Origin: Bradyrhizobium sp. CSA207
GTDB taxonomy: Bacteria > Pseudomonadota > Alphaproteobacteria > Rhizobiales > Xanthobacteraceae
Reading direction: 5' to 3'
DNA length: 64,000 nt
Assembly (NCBI RefSeq): GCF_029051685.1
Contig: NZ_JAACFT010000001.1
Span: forward strand, 62,001-126,000
Below the pieces are notes generated by a model. It had not been told where the DNA came from and searched no databases. It saw only the letters and a list, made by a program, of their open reading frames with translations. Below are positions 1-8,910 of this stretch, piece by piece (within the stretch, counting starts at the first letter, position 1; each line of letters starts with the position of its first letter). The position numbers and the translations under genes are program-made.

Positions 1-1
1 C

Positions 2-64
2 GCGACCGGCTTTTTGCTGATCCTCCTGGTGATGCCGGAAACCCGCCGCCTCGCGGCCCGATGA
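2..64 (+). CDS. C-terminal end of a membrane transporter (partial)
   Basis: The window opens inside a gene whose last 20 residues are visible: a hydrophobic stretch (ATGFLLILLVMPETR) followed by a short basic tail and a TGA at 62-64. A final membrane helix ending in a PETR-like motif is typical of major facilitator permeases, but too little is present to name a substrate. It converges on fixK2, whose stop codon lies 70 bp further on. Confidence 0.5.
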   Translation, partial: ATGFLLILLVMPETRRLAAR

Positions 65-133
65 CGGGGCAAGAAAATGGCCGGCCGAAACGAGTTCGGC
101 CGGCCAAATCGATCGTCGGCGGGGAGGAAGAGA

Positions 134-835
134 TCAGGCGTCGAGACTGTGCAGGCGCTGGCGGTTGCGCAGCACGATCTGGCGGGCGCCGGAGAAGCCT
201 AAGATGCCCTGCGCGTGAAGCTGCGACAGCGCGCGCGACACGGTCTCCAGCGTGAGGCCCAGATAGTCGCCGATGTCGCGCCGGCACATCGGCAGCGCCA
301 TCATGCTGGCGACGGCCAAGCGGCGGTCCATTTCGAGCAGGAAGGTTGCAACGCGCTCCATTGCGGTCTTGCGTCCGAGCAGAAGCATGTGATCCTCGGC
401 ATGGCGCAGCTCACCGGCCGTCATGGTCCACAGCTTGCGGGCGACCAGGACGTCGGTGCCTGCTGCCTTCTCGAGGCTCGAACGCTTTACCAGCCGTACG
501 GTGGTGTCGATGATGGCTTCGGCTGCAAGGCGGTGAGCAGGGCCGGATTCGAGGCCGAACACGTCGCCGGGAAGATGGAAGGAGCCGATCTGGCGGCGGC
601 CGTCGGAGAGGAGCTTGTAGCTGCGCACGGCGCCGGAGACCACCTGGTAGACATACTCTGCCGGCTCGTCCTCGCCGTAAATCTCCTCGTCCTTGCGATA
701 GGAGAATTCGGTGGCGATGAGACCGACATGGCCGGCGATCTCGCCGAACTGGTCGGAGACGGGATGGACCGGGGCGATCTTGCTGCCGTTGATCTGGGTC
801 TTGATCGCCCGGGTGTTGAACGTCTGGGTCAGCAT
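134..835 (-). CDS. fixK2: FixK2, Crp/Fnr-family activator of microaerobic genes
   Basis: A cytoplasmic Crp/Fnr transcription factor of 233 residues with an N-terminal cyclic-nucleotide-type beta roll (about 30-125), a dimerisation helix and a C-terminal helix-turn-helix (about 180-212, DIGDYLGLTLETVSRALSQL). It lacks the N-terminal cysteine cluster of Fnr, so it does not sense oxygen itself; in Bradyrhizobium its synthesis is driven by FixLJ. The only cysteine, residue 184 just before the recognition helices, corresponds to the redox-sensitive Cys183 of B. diazoefficiens FixK2. I chose the ATG at 835 instead of the one at 844: the GGAG at about 845-848 abuts the upstream ATG but is 9 nt from this one, and the length then fits the 232-residue relative. 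Expected targets nearby are the boxes before uspA, fixN and fixG. Confidence 0.95.
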   Translation of the reverse strand: MLTQTFNTRAIKTQINGSKIAPVHPVSDQFGEIAGHVGLIATEFSYRKDEEIYGEDEPAEYVYQVVSGAVRSYKLLSDGRRQIGSFHLPGDVFGLESGPAHRLAAEAIIDTTVRLVKRSSLEKAAGTDVLVARKLWTMTAGELRHAEDHMLLLGRKTAMERVATFLLEMDRRLAVASMMALPMCRRDIGDYLGLTLETVSRALSQLHAQGILGFSGARQIVLRNRQRLHSLDA

Positions 836-913
836 CTGCGCCATCTCCGTTGTGATGGCGCATTGCTACGCGGGATTGTGGGAACTGAAAATTTCGAGCG
901 ATATCTTAGGGAG

Positions 914-930
914 GTCTACCTACGTAGAAT
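914..930 (-). promoter_or_regulatory. Candidate FixJ-binding site upstream of fixK2
   Basis: Read on the minus strand, the 100-bp gap upstream of fixK2 contains CTACGTAGGTAGAC, a TACGTAG core with a partial repeat, about 80 bp before the start codon. FixJ sites in rhizobial fixK promoters have a GTA(A/C)GTAG-like core, so this is the most plausible activator site. The match is by eye against a loose consensus. Confidence 0.4.
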
Positions 931-938
931 CCCGTAGC

Positions 939-1361
939 TCAGTTTTCGTGCCGGTCCTGGATGGCGCGGCGGATGCGCTTGATCAGGTTTTCATCGAGAA
1001 GCGGCTTCAAAATCACGTCTTTCACGCCTGCCGCCGCTGCCCGGGCGGAGATATTCCCGTCGGGATAACCGGTGATCAGGATCACGGGCGTATTGCCGTC
1101 GGATTGGCGCAGGCGGGAGGCCAGCTCGATGCCGTTGATGTCGGGCATCTTGTAGTCGATCACGTAACAGTCGGCGCGGGATGGGCCCGCCGCATTGAGC
1201 AGCGCCGTGGCATTCCTGAAGGTCCGCACGGCAAAACCGTCGGTTTCCAACAGGAAGCGCAAGGAGCCCAGCACGGCGGCATCGTCATCGACCACGTAGA
1301 CGGTGGGCTTTGCCGATGACGCCGTTGGGAGCTGCTGATGCTGCGAGCCGATCTCGATCAT
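939..1361 (-). CDS. Single-domain response regulator between fixK2 and fixJ
   Basis: A 140-residue CheY-like receiver protein with no output domain. Visible landmarks are the acidic pocket (VVDDD, 23-27), phospho-acceptor Asp69 (VIDYKMPD), the switch Thr97 and Lys119 in ILKP. The first 18 residues are a low-complexity extension. It lies in the fixK2-fixJ-fixL block in the same direction, about 43 bp from fixJ, the position of the stand-alone receiver bll2758 of B. diazoefficiens. Its partner kinase is not evident from sequence; FixL phosphorylation or a phosphate-sink role is inference. Confidence 0.9.
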   Translation of the reverse strand: MIEIGSQHQQLPTASSAKPTVYVVDDDAAVLGSLRFLLETDGFAVRTFRNATALLNAAGPSRADCYVIDYKMPDINGIELASRLRQSDGNTPVILITGYPDGNISARAAAAGVKDVILKPLLDENLIKRIRRAIQDRHEN

Positions 1362-1404
1362 GCTGACTGGCTAGCACAGGCCGGCGCAAGGGCCTTGACC
1401 TGTC

Positions 1405-2022
1405 TCAATCCTTGATCAGGCCGGCGCGCATGGCCAGCCGCACCAGCTCCGAGAGGCTGTTGGCCTGCATCTTGGTCATCACATTGGCCCGGTACACCTC
1501 GATGGTGCGCGGGCTGATGTCGTATTCGCGGGCGATCAGCTTGTTGGAGAGGCCTGCGATCAGTCCCTCCATGACCTGCCGTTCGCGTGGGCTCAAGGAG
1601 GCGACGCGGGCGGCAATATCTTGGGAGACGGCCTCGCTCCTGGCGGCCGGCTCGGCTTGGCGGATCGCCGATTCGATCATGGTGATGAGGCGGTCGTCCT
1701 CGAACGGTTTCTCGAGAAAGTCGATCGCGCCGAGCTTCATCGCCTCGACCGCGAGCGGTACGTCGCCGTGACCGGTCATGATCACGATTGGAAACGGGCA
1801 GTTCTGCGTCTTCATCCGCTTCAGCAACTCGATCCCGTCGAGGCCGGGCATGCGCACGTCGGAGACCACACAGCCGAAGGCGAGGCCGGGCAGGGCGTCG
1901 AGGAAGGCTTGCGCGTCGTCGAACAGCGTGACGCCAAAGCCGGAAGAATCCAGCAGGAAGTTCAGCGAATCCCGCATCGCCTCGTCGTCGTCGATGACGT
2001 AGATCATTCCCTTGGTCGTCAT
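1405..2022 (-). CDS. fixJ: FixJ, response regulator of oxygen-sensing FixLJ
   Basis: A 205-residue NarL/FixJ-type regulator: receiver domain 1-120 with phospho-acceptor Asp55 (VVSDVRMPG), Thr83 and Lys105 (LEKPF), a linker, then a LuxR-type helix-turn-helix at about 143-203 (LSPRERQVMEGLIAGLSN and SPRTIEVYRANVMTKM). Phosphorylated by FixL at low oxygen, it activates fixK2. Its ATG lies 3 bp after the fixL stop, so the two are cotranscribed and probably translationally coupled. Confidence 0.97.
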   Translation of the reverse strand: MTTKGMIYVIDDDEAMRDSLNFLLDSSGFGVTLFDDAQAFLDALPGLAFGCVVSDVRMPGLDGIELLKRMKTQNCPFPIVIMTGHGDVPLAVEAMKLGAIDFLEKPFEDDRLITMIESAIRQAEPAARSEAVSQDIAARVASLSPRERQVMEGLIAGLSNKLIAREYDISPRTIEVYRANVMTKMQANSLSELVRLAMRAGLIKD

Positions 2023-2025
2023 GGA

Positions 2026-3543
2026 TCAGTTCTCGTCGGCTGCCGGCAGGGTGAAGCGGAATGTCGCGCCGCCTGATGCGTTGCTCTCGGCCCACATGCG
2101 GCCGCCATGAGCCTCGATGATCGAGCGGCTGATCGACAGTCCCACACCCATGCCGGTGTCCTTGGTGGTGAAGAAGGTTTGAAACAGGTTTGGAATCACG
2201 TCGTCCTGGAAGCCGGACCCGGTGTCTGACACCTCGACCTCGATCATGTCGTCGGCGACGGGCGTGTTGATGAGGATCAGTTCGCGTCGCGGCGATTGCG
2301 CCATCGCTTCCAGCGCATTGCGGAACAGATTGACCAGCACCTGCTGGATCTGCACCCGGTCGGCGAGCACGAGGTCGGCGTCCGGATTGAGGCTGAAGCG
2401 AAGCTGCACGTTCTGCTCGCGCGCGCCGGCAAGCCCGAGCGCGCCGGCCTCCTCGATCAGCTTGGAAAGGCTCTCGACCCGCTTCTCCGATTCGCCGCGG
2501 GAGACGAAGTCGCGCAGGCGTCGGATGATCTGGCCGGCGCGCAACGCCTGCTCGGCGGCGCGGTCCAGTGCGCTCTCGATCTTCGCCGTGTTCGGGTCGC
2601 TGCTGCCCGCGAGCAACCGCCGCGAGCCCATCATGTAGTTGCTGATCGCTGCCAGCGGCTGGTTGAGCTCGTGGGCGAGCGCGGACGCCATTTCGCCCAT
2701 CGCGCTCAAGCGCGAGACGTGGACGAGCTCGGACTGCAATTCCTGGAGCTGCGCCTGGGTTTGCTGATGCTCGGTAAGGTCGCGAACGAACCCGGTGAAA
2801 TAGGGCTCGCCGCCCGTCTGCATCTCGCCGATCGACAGGTGCATTGGAAAGGTCGTTCCGTCGCGGCGTTTGCCAGTCACGATCCGGCCGATGCCGATGA
2901 TGTGCGGATCGCCGGTTGTACGGTATCGGGCGATGTAGCTGTCATGACGGGTGCGGTCCGGCTCCGGCATCAGGATGCTGACGTTCTGGCCGATCGCCTC
3001 GTGCTCCGACCAGCCGAACAGACGCTCGGCGGCCGTGCTGAATAGCTGGATGATGCCATGGCCGTCGATGACGATCATTGCATCGGGAACGGTGTGGAGG
3101 ATCGAGCGGAGGTGAGTCTCGCGGGTGCGCAGCGCTTCCTCGACCTGCTTCTCCTCGTCGATGTCGAGAAATATGCCGCTGAGATGCCGGGCCGCTCCGG
3201 CCTCGTCCCGGATGAGTCCCGCGCGGGCGCGAATCCACTGTCCTGTGCCGGAGGTGCCCCCGACTCTAAAAGACACGTCGAAGCCGCCGCCCCACTCGGA
3301 GACGCGCTTGATTGCGCTCTCGACCCGCTCGCGGTCCTTGTGCTCGAGACGTGAGAGGAAGAGGTCGTAGCTCGCCGGCTGGTCCCGTTCGACGCCGAGC
3401 AAAATTCCGGCGGTCTCGGACCAGTCCAGCTCCCGCGTTTTGAGGTCGAAATCCCAAGTGCCGACGCCGAATCCCTCGATCCGGACCCGAAAATGCTCGC
3501 CGCGAGCGTCCTCGGGCGGATGCGTTACGCGCGTCGGCGGCAA
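2026..3543 (-). CDS. fixL: FixL, heme-PAS oxygen sensor histidine kinase
   Basis: A soluble PAS-PAS-kinase sensor. From the TTG at 3541-3543 the protein has 505 residues, the length of B. japonicum FixL, and the key residues fall at the published positions: heme-ligating His200 (RHDSYI), distal Arg220 (IIGIGRIVTG) and phospho-acceptor His291 (ALAHELNQPL). The kinase core with N, G1 (DTGSGF) and G2 (GMGVGLSIS) boxes follows. A GGGAG six bases upstream of the TTG supports it; an ATG 26 codons further upstream (3621) is open but lacks such a site and gives a non-homologous extension. Oxygen binding to the heme inhibits autophosphorylation and hence FixJ activation. Confidence 0.97.
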   Translation of the reverse strand: MPPTRVTHPPEDARGEHFRVRIEGFGVGTWDFDLKTRELDWSETAGILLGVERDQPASYDLFLSRLEHKDRERVESAIKRVSEWGGGFDVSFRVGGTSGTGQWIRARAGLIRDEAGAARHLSGIFLDIDEEKQVEEALRTRETHLRSILHTVPDAMIVIDGHGIIQLFSTAAERLFGWSEHEAIGQNVSILMPEPDRTRHDSYIARYRTTGDPHIIGIGRIVTGKRRDGTTFPMHLSIGEMQTGGEPYFTGFVRDLTEHQQTQAQLQELQSELVHVSRLSAMGEMASALAHELNQPLAAISNYMMGSRRLLAGSSDPNTAKIESALDRAAEQALRAGQIIRRLRDFVSRGESEKRVESLSKLIEEAGALGLAGAREQNVQLRFSLNPDADLVLADRVQIQQVLVNLFRNALEAMAQSPRRELILINTPVADDMIEVEVSDTGSGFQDDVIPNLFQTFFTTKDTGMGVGLSISRSIIEAHGGRMWAESNASGGATFRFTLPAADEN

Positions 3544-3676
3544 ATGATTGCTCCCATCGTCATGCGGTAGCCGGATGCAGTTCTGTTGCGGCAATGTCGC
3601 CCAAGGCCGGGCAAGAGGCAAGTTCGGATGTCTGATTCGGCTGGCGGATTTCCCGTGCCATGGAGCGGCGGGCGGT

Positions 3677-3690
3677 TTGATCTATCTCAT
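3677..3690 (+). promoter_or_regulatory. Near-consensus FixK2 box before uspA
   Basis: TTGATCTATCTCAT fits TTG(A/C)-N6-(T/G)CAA except for the last base. It starts 73 bp before the uspA start codon, close to the 70 bp seen for the perfect boxes at fixN and fixG, which fits a site centred near -41.5. Confidence 0.5.
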
Positions 3691-3749
3691 CCTCCCGAAC
3701 CGCGGCGGGCCTATCATTTCGCGAAAGCTCACCGCAGCGGAGACTCCCG

Positions 3750-4583
3750 ATGACATACGCGACCGTGATGGTCAGCCTGGCGCTCGATCAGTCCAACGAG
3801 GCGCGTCTTCAGGTCGCGGGCGAGCTCGCCGAACGATTCGAGGCGGCCATCGTCGGAGTTGCCGCAGGGCAGTTCGCCCCGCCGCTCTATTTCACCGACG
3901 GCGCCGAGGCCCAGAGCCTGATCGACCAGGGTGAGGCCTCCGTCAAGAGGCGCCTTGCGGGTCTGGAGGCGCAATTCCGCGCTGCGACGAGGAATCGCGA
4001 TGGACAAGCGCAGTGGCGCAGCGCGATGGATTTTCCGGCTCGATTCGTTCTGGCGCAGGCGCGCTGTGCCGACGTCGTGGTCACCGGCGGTCGCAGCCCG
4101 GCGTTCTCCGATGCCTTCGCACTCGCCAGCCCCAAGGATCTGGTGATGCAGGCCGGCCGCCCACTCCTGATCGTGCCCGACGGGGTCACCTGGCTCGATC
4201 TGCGCAGCGTGCTCGTGGCGTGGAAGGATACACCGGAGGCGCGGCGGGCGGTGGTCGACGCGCTGCCGATGCTGCGCAAGGCAGGGGAGGTCACCGTTGT
4301 CGAGATTCCCGAGGGCGACGAGACCCGCGCGGCCATGATGGCGCGTGTCACCGATGTTGCCGCATGGCTCGCCCGACACGGCATCACTGCGACCGCACGC
4401 GTCCCGGACGTCGGGCGGAACCAAGCCGCTGCCGAACAACTGGAGAAGCTCGCCGGCGACGTCGGAGCCGGCCTGATCGTCGCCGGTGCTTACGGTCATT
4501 CGCGCTTCCGCGAGCTGATCCTCGGGGGCGTCACCCAATATCTGGTCACGCAAACCGCCCGCTGCGTGCTGCTGTCGCATTGA
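3750..4583 (+). CDS. Universal stress protein, tandem UspA domains
   Basis: A 277-residue cytoplasmic protein with two UspA-like halves (about 1-145 and 150-277). The C-terminal half ends in the ATP-binding-type signature GAYGHSRFRELILGGVTQYL followed by a beta strand (RCVLLSH), so at least that half may bind nucleotide. A GGAG lies 8 bp before the ATG. It is divergent from fixLJ and followed by a CBS-domain gene, the same arrangement as in B. diazoefficiens. The FixK2-like box upstream suggests low-oxygen induction; its molecular role is unknown. Confidence 0.9.
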   Translation: MTYATVMVSLALDQSNEARLQVAGELAERFEAAIVGVAAGQFAPPLYFTDGAEAQSLIDQGEASVKRRLAGLEAQFRAATRNRDGQAQWRSAMDFPARFVLAQARCADVVVTGGRSPAFSDAFALASPKDLVMQAGRPLLIVPDGVTWLDLRSVLVAWKDTPEARRAVVDALPMLRKAGEVTVVEIPEGDETRAAMMARVTDVAAWLARHGITATARVPDVGRNQAAAEQLEKLAGDVGAGLIVAGAYGHSRFRELILGGVTQYLVTQTARCVLLSH

Positions 4584-4622
4584 CGGCCGGGCCGCCATAG
4601 AACGAGTCGATGAGGATGCACC

Positions 4623-5048
4623 GTGTACAAATTCCTTGAGCAGACCGTCGATGGCTACATGACGCGCAACGTCCGGACGGTGAAGCGCGATCTCGACATG
4701 CTCGAACTCAGCGAGATGTTCGAGCAGGACGATTTCAACAGCTATCCAGTCGAGGACGACGAGCAAGTCGTCGGCATCGTCACCAAATTCGACATCCTGA
4801 AGTGCTTCGCCTTCACGCCGAACCAGATGCTGCCGCGCTATCACGAGCTGATGAGCCGCAAAGTCGGCGACGTCATGACGCCCGAGTTCATCTATGTCAA
4901 TCCCGACACGAGGTTGACGCGCGTGCTCCAGATCATGGTCGAGCATCGCATCAGGAGCATCATCGTGCTCGACGGTGCACAGAAGCTGGTCGGCATCATC
5001 GCCCGCGAAGACGTCATCGCGGCACTCAAGGCCACCGCGCGCGATTGA
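4623..5048 (+). CDS. CBS-domain pair protein
   Basis: A 141-residue protein made of two CBS motifs (about 8-62 and 78-138; VDGYMTRNVRTVKRDLDM and VGDVMTPEFIYVNPDTRL). CBS pairs bind adenosyl ligands and sense energy state. Translation starts with GTG at 4623, preceded by GAGGA at a 7-nt spacing. It lies 39 bp after uspA in the same direction and probably shares its promoter. Its position between fixLJ and fixN suggests a role in microaerobic energy metabolism; that is inference from context. Confidence 0.88.
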   Translation: MYKFLEQTVDGYMTRNVRTVKRDLDMLELSEMFEQDDFNSYPVEDDEQVVGIVTKFDILKCFAFTPNQMLPRYHELMSRKVGDVMTPEFIYVNPDTRLTRVLQIMVEHRIRSIIVLDGAQKLVGIIAREDVIAALKATARD

Positions 5049-5129
5049 TCGGGCGTCCTCGAATCCCGCGATTCAGGCTCCGTGATTTCACGGGTGTTGC
5101 TCACTGACTTCTTCCCTACTCCCCTTGTG

Positions 5130-5274
5130 GGCAGGGCAATCGCATATGGCACTTGGGAGTCCATGAAAGTGCTCGGCCTGCATGGTTCGAGACGCCCGCC
5201 AAAGCGGGCGTCTCGAAGGATGGGCCACAACGAAAGCGCACACCGACTTCTTTTTCAAATGCGATTGCCCTGCC
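5130..5274. repeat. MITE-like palindromic element, copy 1
   Basis: A 145-bp non-coding element bounded by perfect 16-bp inverted repeats (GGCAGGGCAATCGCAT at 5130-5145 and its complement at 5259-5274). Its centre is a hairpin with 14-bp arms (5186-5199 and 5204-5217). A second copy with the same ends and similar interior lies at 44195-44409. No transposase is encoded. It sits between the CBS gene and the fixN promoter; the rest of the 360-bp gap is fixN promoter DNA. Confidence 0.8.
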
Positions 5275-5339
5275 TGGAGGGGGAGAGGGAACTTCAACTG
5301 GCGCTGCGGCTGCTGCACATTAACAGAAATCCACATGGC

Positions 5340-5353
5340 TTGATTTCAATCAA
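5340..5353 (+). promoter_or_regulatory. FixK2 box of the fixNOQP promoter
   Basis: TTGATTTCAATCAA is a perfect match to the FixK2/Fnr-type palindrome TTG(A/C)-N6-(T/G)CAA. It starts 70 bp before the fixN ATG, placing transcription about 40 bp downstream of the box centre. Confidence 0.92.
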
Positions 5354-5409
5354 TTCCCCGCAAGTGTGAATGTGGTTTCTGGCGCTGTGTTCTTTCAGAG
5401 AGAATCCGC

Positions 5410-7062
5410 ATGAGCCAGCCCTCAATCTCGAAATCCATGACCATCGGTGAAAGCGGCTTGGCGGCGTTGTTCGCGGTCACCGCTTTCCTCTGCGTGATTG
5501 CCGCGGCCAAGGCGCTCGATGCGCCGTTCGCCTTCCACGCTGCGCTCAGTGCGGCGGCGAGCCTGGCTGCGGTGTTCTGCATCGTCAACCGTTACTACGA
5601 CCGCCCGGCGGCGCTGCCACCGGCCGAGATCAACGGCCGCCCCAACTACAACATGGGGCCGATCAAGTTCTCCTCCTTCATGGCGATGTTCTGGGGCATC
5701 GCCGGCTTCCTCGTCGGCCTCATCATCGCCTCGCAGCTGGCGTGGCCCGCACTGAATTTCGATCTGCCCTGGACCACCTTCGGCCGTCTGCGTCCGCTGC
5801 ACACTTCCGCGGTGATCTTCGCCTTCGGCGGCAACGTCCTGCTCGCGACCTCCTTCTACGTCGTACAGAAGAGCTGCCGCGTGCGCCTCGCCGGCGATCT
5901 CGCGCCCTGGTTCGTCGTGGTCGGCTACAACTTCTTCATTTTGGTCGCCGGCACCGGTTATCTGCTCGGCGTCACCCAGTCGAAGGAATATGCCGAGCCG
6001 GAATGGTACGCCGATCTCTGGCTGACCATCGTCTGGGTCACCTATCTGCTCGTCTTCCTCACCACCATCATCAAGCGCAAGGAACCGCACATCTTCGTCG
6101 CGAACTGGTTCTATCTTGCCTTCATCGTGACGATTGCCGTCCTGCATCTCGGCAACAATCCGGCGCTTCCCGTCTCGGTGTTCGGCTCGAAGTCCTACAT
6201 CGCGTGGGGCGGCATCCAGGATGCGATGTTCCAGTGGTGGTACGGCCATAACGCGGTCGGCTTCTTCCTGACCGCCGGTTTCCTCGCCATCATGTACTAC
6301 TTCATCCCCAAGCGCGCCGAGCGGCCGATCTATTCCTACCGGCTGTCGATCATCCACTTCTGGGCGCTGATCTTCCTCTACATCTGGGCCGGTCCGCATC
6401 ACCTGCACTACACGGCGCTGCCGGACTGGACGCAGACGCTCGGCATGACCTTCTCGATCATGCTGTGGATGCCCTCCTGGGGCGGCATGATCAACGGCCT
6501 GATGACGCTGTCGGGCGCCTGGGACAAGCTGCGCACCGATCCCGTGCTGCGTATGCTCGTGGTCTCCGTCGCCTTCTACGGCATGTCGACCTTCGAAGGC
6601 CCGATGATGTCGATCAAGGTGGTCAACTCGCTCAGCCACTACACCGACTGGACCATCGGCCACGTGCACTCCGGCGCGCTCGGCTGGGTCGGCTTCGTCT
6701 CCTTCGGCGCGCTCTACTGCCTGGTGCCGTGGGCCTGGAATCGCAAGCAGCTGTACAGCCTGAAGCTCGTCAACTGGCACTTCTGGATCGCCACTCTCGG
6801 CATCGTCCTCTACATCTCGGCGATGTGGGTGTCCGGCATCCTCCAGGGCCTGATGTGGCGCGCCTACACCTCGCTCGGCTTCCTCGAATATTCCTTCATC
6901 GAAACCGTCGAGGCGATGCACCCCTTCTACGTCATCCGTGCGGCCGGCGGGGCGTTGTTCCTGATCGGCGCGCTGATCATGGCCTACAATCTCTGGATGA
7001 CCGTTCGCGTTGGCGAGGCGGAAGAAGTTCAGATGCCCGTCGCTCTTCAGCCGGCGGAATGA
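5410..7062 (+). CDS. fixN: FixN, catalytic subunit of cbb3 cytochrome oxidase
   Basis: A 550-residue heme-copper oxidase subunit I with about 12-14 transmembrane helices in the inner membrane. It reduces oxygen at a low-spin b / high-spin b3-CuB centre. The conserved metal-binding histidines are visible in helices such as [38 protein letters not shown] and [15 protein letters not shown]. The length fits the family. It is first in fixNOQP, 11 bp before fixO, and is preceded by a perfect FixK2 box. This oxidase supports respiration at the nanomolar oxygen of root nodules. Confidence 0.98.
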   Translation: MSQPSISKSMTIGESGLAALFAVTAFLCVIAAAKALDAPFAFHAALSAAASLAAVFCIVNRYYDRPAALPPAEINGRPNYNMGPIKFSSFMAMFWGIAGFLVGLIIASQLAWPALNFDLPWTTFGRLRPLHTSAVIFAFGGNVLLATSFYVVQKSCRVRLAGDLAPWFVVVGYNFFILVAGTGYLLGVTQSKEYAEPEWYADLWLTIVWVTYLLVFLTTIIKRKEPHIFVANWFYLAFIVTIAVLHLGNNPALPVSVFGSKSYIAWGGIQDAMFQWWYGHNAVGFFLTAGFLAIMYYFIPKRAERPIYSYRLSIIHFWALIFLYIWAGPHHLHYTALPDWTQTLGMTFSIMLWMPSWGGMINGLMTLSGAWDKLRTDPVLRMLVVSVAFYGMSTFEGPMMSIKVVNSLSHYTDWTIGHVHSGALGWVGFVSFGALYCLVPWAWNRKQLYSLKLVNWHFWIATLGIVLYISAMWVSGILQGLMWRAYTSLGFLEYSFIETVEAMHPFYVIRAAGGALFLIGALIMAYNLWMTVRVGEAEEVQMPVALQPAE

Positions 7063-7073
7063 GGAGCTCCACA

Positions 7074-7808
7074 ATGTCGTTCTGGACACGCCACCAAGTC
7101 TTCGAAAAGAACTCGATCATCCTGGTCGTCGGCATCCTCCTGGTGATTGCCATCGGCGGTCTCGTCGAGATCACGCCGCTGTTCTACCTCAAGAGCACGA
7201 TCGAGGCGGTCGACGGCGTCAGGCCCTACACGCCGCTGGAGCTCGCCGGGCGCAACGTCTACGTCCGCGAGGGCTGCTATCTCTGTCATTCGCAGATGAT
7301 CCGTCCGTTGCGCGACGAGGTCGAGCGCTACGGGCACTTCTCGCTCGCCGCCGAGAGCATGTTCGACCACCCGTTCCAGTGGGGTTCGAAGCGCACCGGT
7401 CCGGACCTTGCCCGCGTCGGCGCCAAATATTCCGACGACTGGCACGTGACCCATCTGACCAACCCGCGCGCGATCGTGCCGCAGTCGGTGATGCCGGGCT
7501 ATCCGTTCCTCAGCAAGAACGAGGTCGATCCGGAGACGATCGCCGATCACATGCGCACGCTGAGAACCGTCGGCGTGCCCTACACCGACGACCAGATCGC
7601 CAATGCAGGCGCTGACATGAAGGCCCAGGCCGATCCGGACAACGCCGGCAGCGATGCCTTCGGCAAGCGCTACGCCAAGGCGGTGGTGCGCAATTTCGAC
7701 GGCAAGAGCGGAACGCCGACCGAGATGGACGCGCTGATCGCCTACTTGCAGATGCTCGGCACGCTGGTCGACTTCAAGCTCTACAACGAGAAAGCCAATC
7801 TTCGCTGA
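7074..7808 (+). CDS. fixO: FixO, monoheme cytochrome c subunit of cbb3 oxidase
   Basis: A 244-residue membrane-anchored cytochrome c. One N-terminal transmembrane helix (about 15-38) is followed by a periplasmic domain with a single CxxCH heme site ([12 protein letters not shown]) and a probable Met ligand (SVMPGYPF). It passes electrons within the cbb3 complex to FixN. GAGGAG precedes the ATG, and the gene is followed 13 bp later by fixQ. Confidence 0.97.
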   Translation: MSFWTRHQVFEKNSIILVVGILLVIAIGGLVEITPLFYLKSTIEAVDGVRPYTPLELAGRNVYVREGCYLCHSQMIRPLRDEVERYGHFSLAAESMFDHPFQWGSKRTGPDLARVGAKYSDDWHVTHLTNPRAIVPQSVMPGYPFLSKNEVDPETIADHMRTLRTVGVPYTDDQIANAGADMKAQADPDNAGSDAFGKRYAKAVVRNFDGKSGTPTEMDALIAYLQMLGTLVDFKLYNEKANLR

Positions 7809-7821
7809 GAAGGCATGAACG

Positions 7822-7986
7822 ATGAAAGCCATCCTGACACTCGACAATCTTGCGTCCGGTCTCGTGACCACGATCTGGACGCCGGTCTTCGTCGCGATCT
7901 TTCTCGCGATCATCGCCTACGCATTCTGGCCCCGTAACAAGGCTGCTTTCGACGAAGCGGCACACCTGCCGTTGCGGGAGGAGTAA
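7822..7986 (+). CDS. fixQ: FixQ, small cbb3 oxidase assembly subunit
   Basis: A 54-residue single-pass membrane protein (hydrophobic segment about 18-36, PVFVAIFLAIIAYAFWP) with a charged cytoplasmic tail ending LREE. CcoQ/FixQ proteins stabilise the cbb3 complex. Placement between fixO and fixP, size and topology identify it. Confidence 0.93.
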   Translation: MKAILTLDNLASGLVTTIWTPVFVAIFLAIIAYAFWPRNKAAFDEAAHLPLREE

Positions 7987-7992
7987 GAGATC

Positions 7993-8868
7993 ATGACCGA
8001 TCATCACAACGACATCGATTCCGTTTCCGGCAGGTCCACGACCGGACACGAGTGGGACGGCATCAAGGAGCTCAACACGCCGCTGCCGCGCTGGTGGGTG
8101 ATCACCTTCTACCTCACCATCGTCTGGGCGATTGGCTACTGGATCGTCTATCCGGCCTGGCCGCTGATCTCCAGCAATACCACGGGGCTGTTCGGCTACT
8201 CGACACGCGCCGACGTCGCGGTCGAGCTCGCCAACCTCGAGAAAATCCGTGGAGCCAAGATGGTGGCGCTGGGTGCGGCCTCGCTGGCCGAGATCGAGAA
8301 GGACCCGGCGCTGCTGGCGCTGGCCCGCGCCAAGGGCAAGACCGTGTTCGGCGACAATTGCGCGCCGTGTCATGGCAGCGGCGGCGCCGGCGCCAAGGGC
8401 TATCCGAACCTCAACGACGACGACTGGCTGTGGGGCGGCACGCTCGACCAGATCATGCAGACCATCCAGTTCGGCGCGCGCTCCGGCCATGCCAAGACGC
8501 ATGAGGGCCAGATGCTCGCCTTCGGCAAGGACGGCGTGTTGAAGACGGACGAGATCGTCACGGTTGCCAACTATGTCCGCTCGTTGTCGGGACTCCCGAC
8601 GCGGAAGGACTTTGATGCCGCCAAGGGCGAAAAGATCTTCGCCGAGAATTGCGTCGCCTGCCACGGCGACGGCGGCAAGGGCAACCAGGAGCTCGGTGCG
8701 CCCAACTTGACTGACAAGATCTGGCTCTACGGCTCGGACGAGGCAATCCTGATCGAGACCATCGGCCAGGGCCGCGCCGGCGTCATGCCGGCCTGGGAAG
8801 GGCGACTCGATCCCGCCACCATCAAGGCGATGGCCGTGTATGTCCACTCGCTGGGCGGCGGAAAATAG
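7993..8868 (+). CDS. fixP: FixP, diheme cytochrome c subunit of cbb3 oxidase
   Basis: A 291-residue protein with a cytoplasmic N-terminus (GHEWDGIKELNTPLPRWW is characteristic), one membrane helix (about 35-55) and two periplasmic cytochrome c domains with heme sites CAPCHG and CVACHG. It receives electrons from the bc1 branch. It begins 6 bp after fixQ and ends fixNOQP just before a hairpin and the fixG promoter. Confidence 0.98.
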   Translation: MTDHHNDIDSVSGRSTTGHEWDGIKELNTPLPRWWVITFYLTIVWAIGYWIVYPAWPLISSNTTGLFGYSTRADVAVELANLEKIRGAKMVALGAASLAEIEKDPALLALARAKGKTVFGDNCAPCHGSGGAGAKGYPNLNDDDWLWGGTLDQIMQTIQFGARSGHAKTHEGQMLAFGKDGVLKTDEIVTVANYVRSLSGLPTRKDFDAAKGEKIFAENCVACHGDGGKGNQELGAPNLTDKIWLYGSDEAILIETIGQGRAGVMPAWEGRLDPATIKAMAVYVHSLGGGK

Positions 8869-8880
8869 CGGTTCGGCGAA

Positions 8881-8910
8881 AAGCGGGGGCGAACAAAATT
8901 GCCCCCGCTT
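8881..8910 (+). terminator. Hairpin after fixNOQP
   Basis: A perfect 10-bp inverted repeat (AAGCGGGGGC / GCCCCCGCTT) with a 10-nt loop lies 12 bp after the fixP stop. There is no T-run, so it may act as a pause or 3' stabiliser instead of a strong intrinsic terminator. Its last two bases are the first two of the fixG FixK2 box. Confidence 0.6.

Noticed and set aside
3729..4946. A 405-codon minus-strand frame opposite uspA and the CBS gene
   Set aside because: Shadow of two identified genes; composition typical of antisense.
5082..5369. Short frames within the MITE-like elements (AYGTWE..MKVLGLHGSRR) as genes
   Set aside because: The similarity between copies is explained by the DNA repeat; the frames diverge after the hairpin and lack ribosome sites.
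5422..7089. A 555-codon open frame opposite fixN
   Set aside because: It is the complement of a well-identified gene, rich in Asp, Glu, Arg and His as expected for antisense of GC-rich coding DNA, and resembles no protein.
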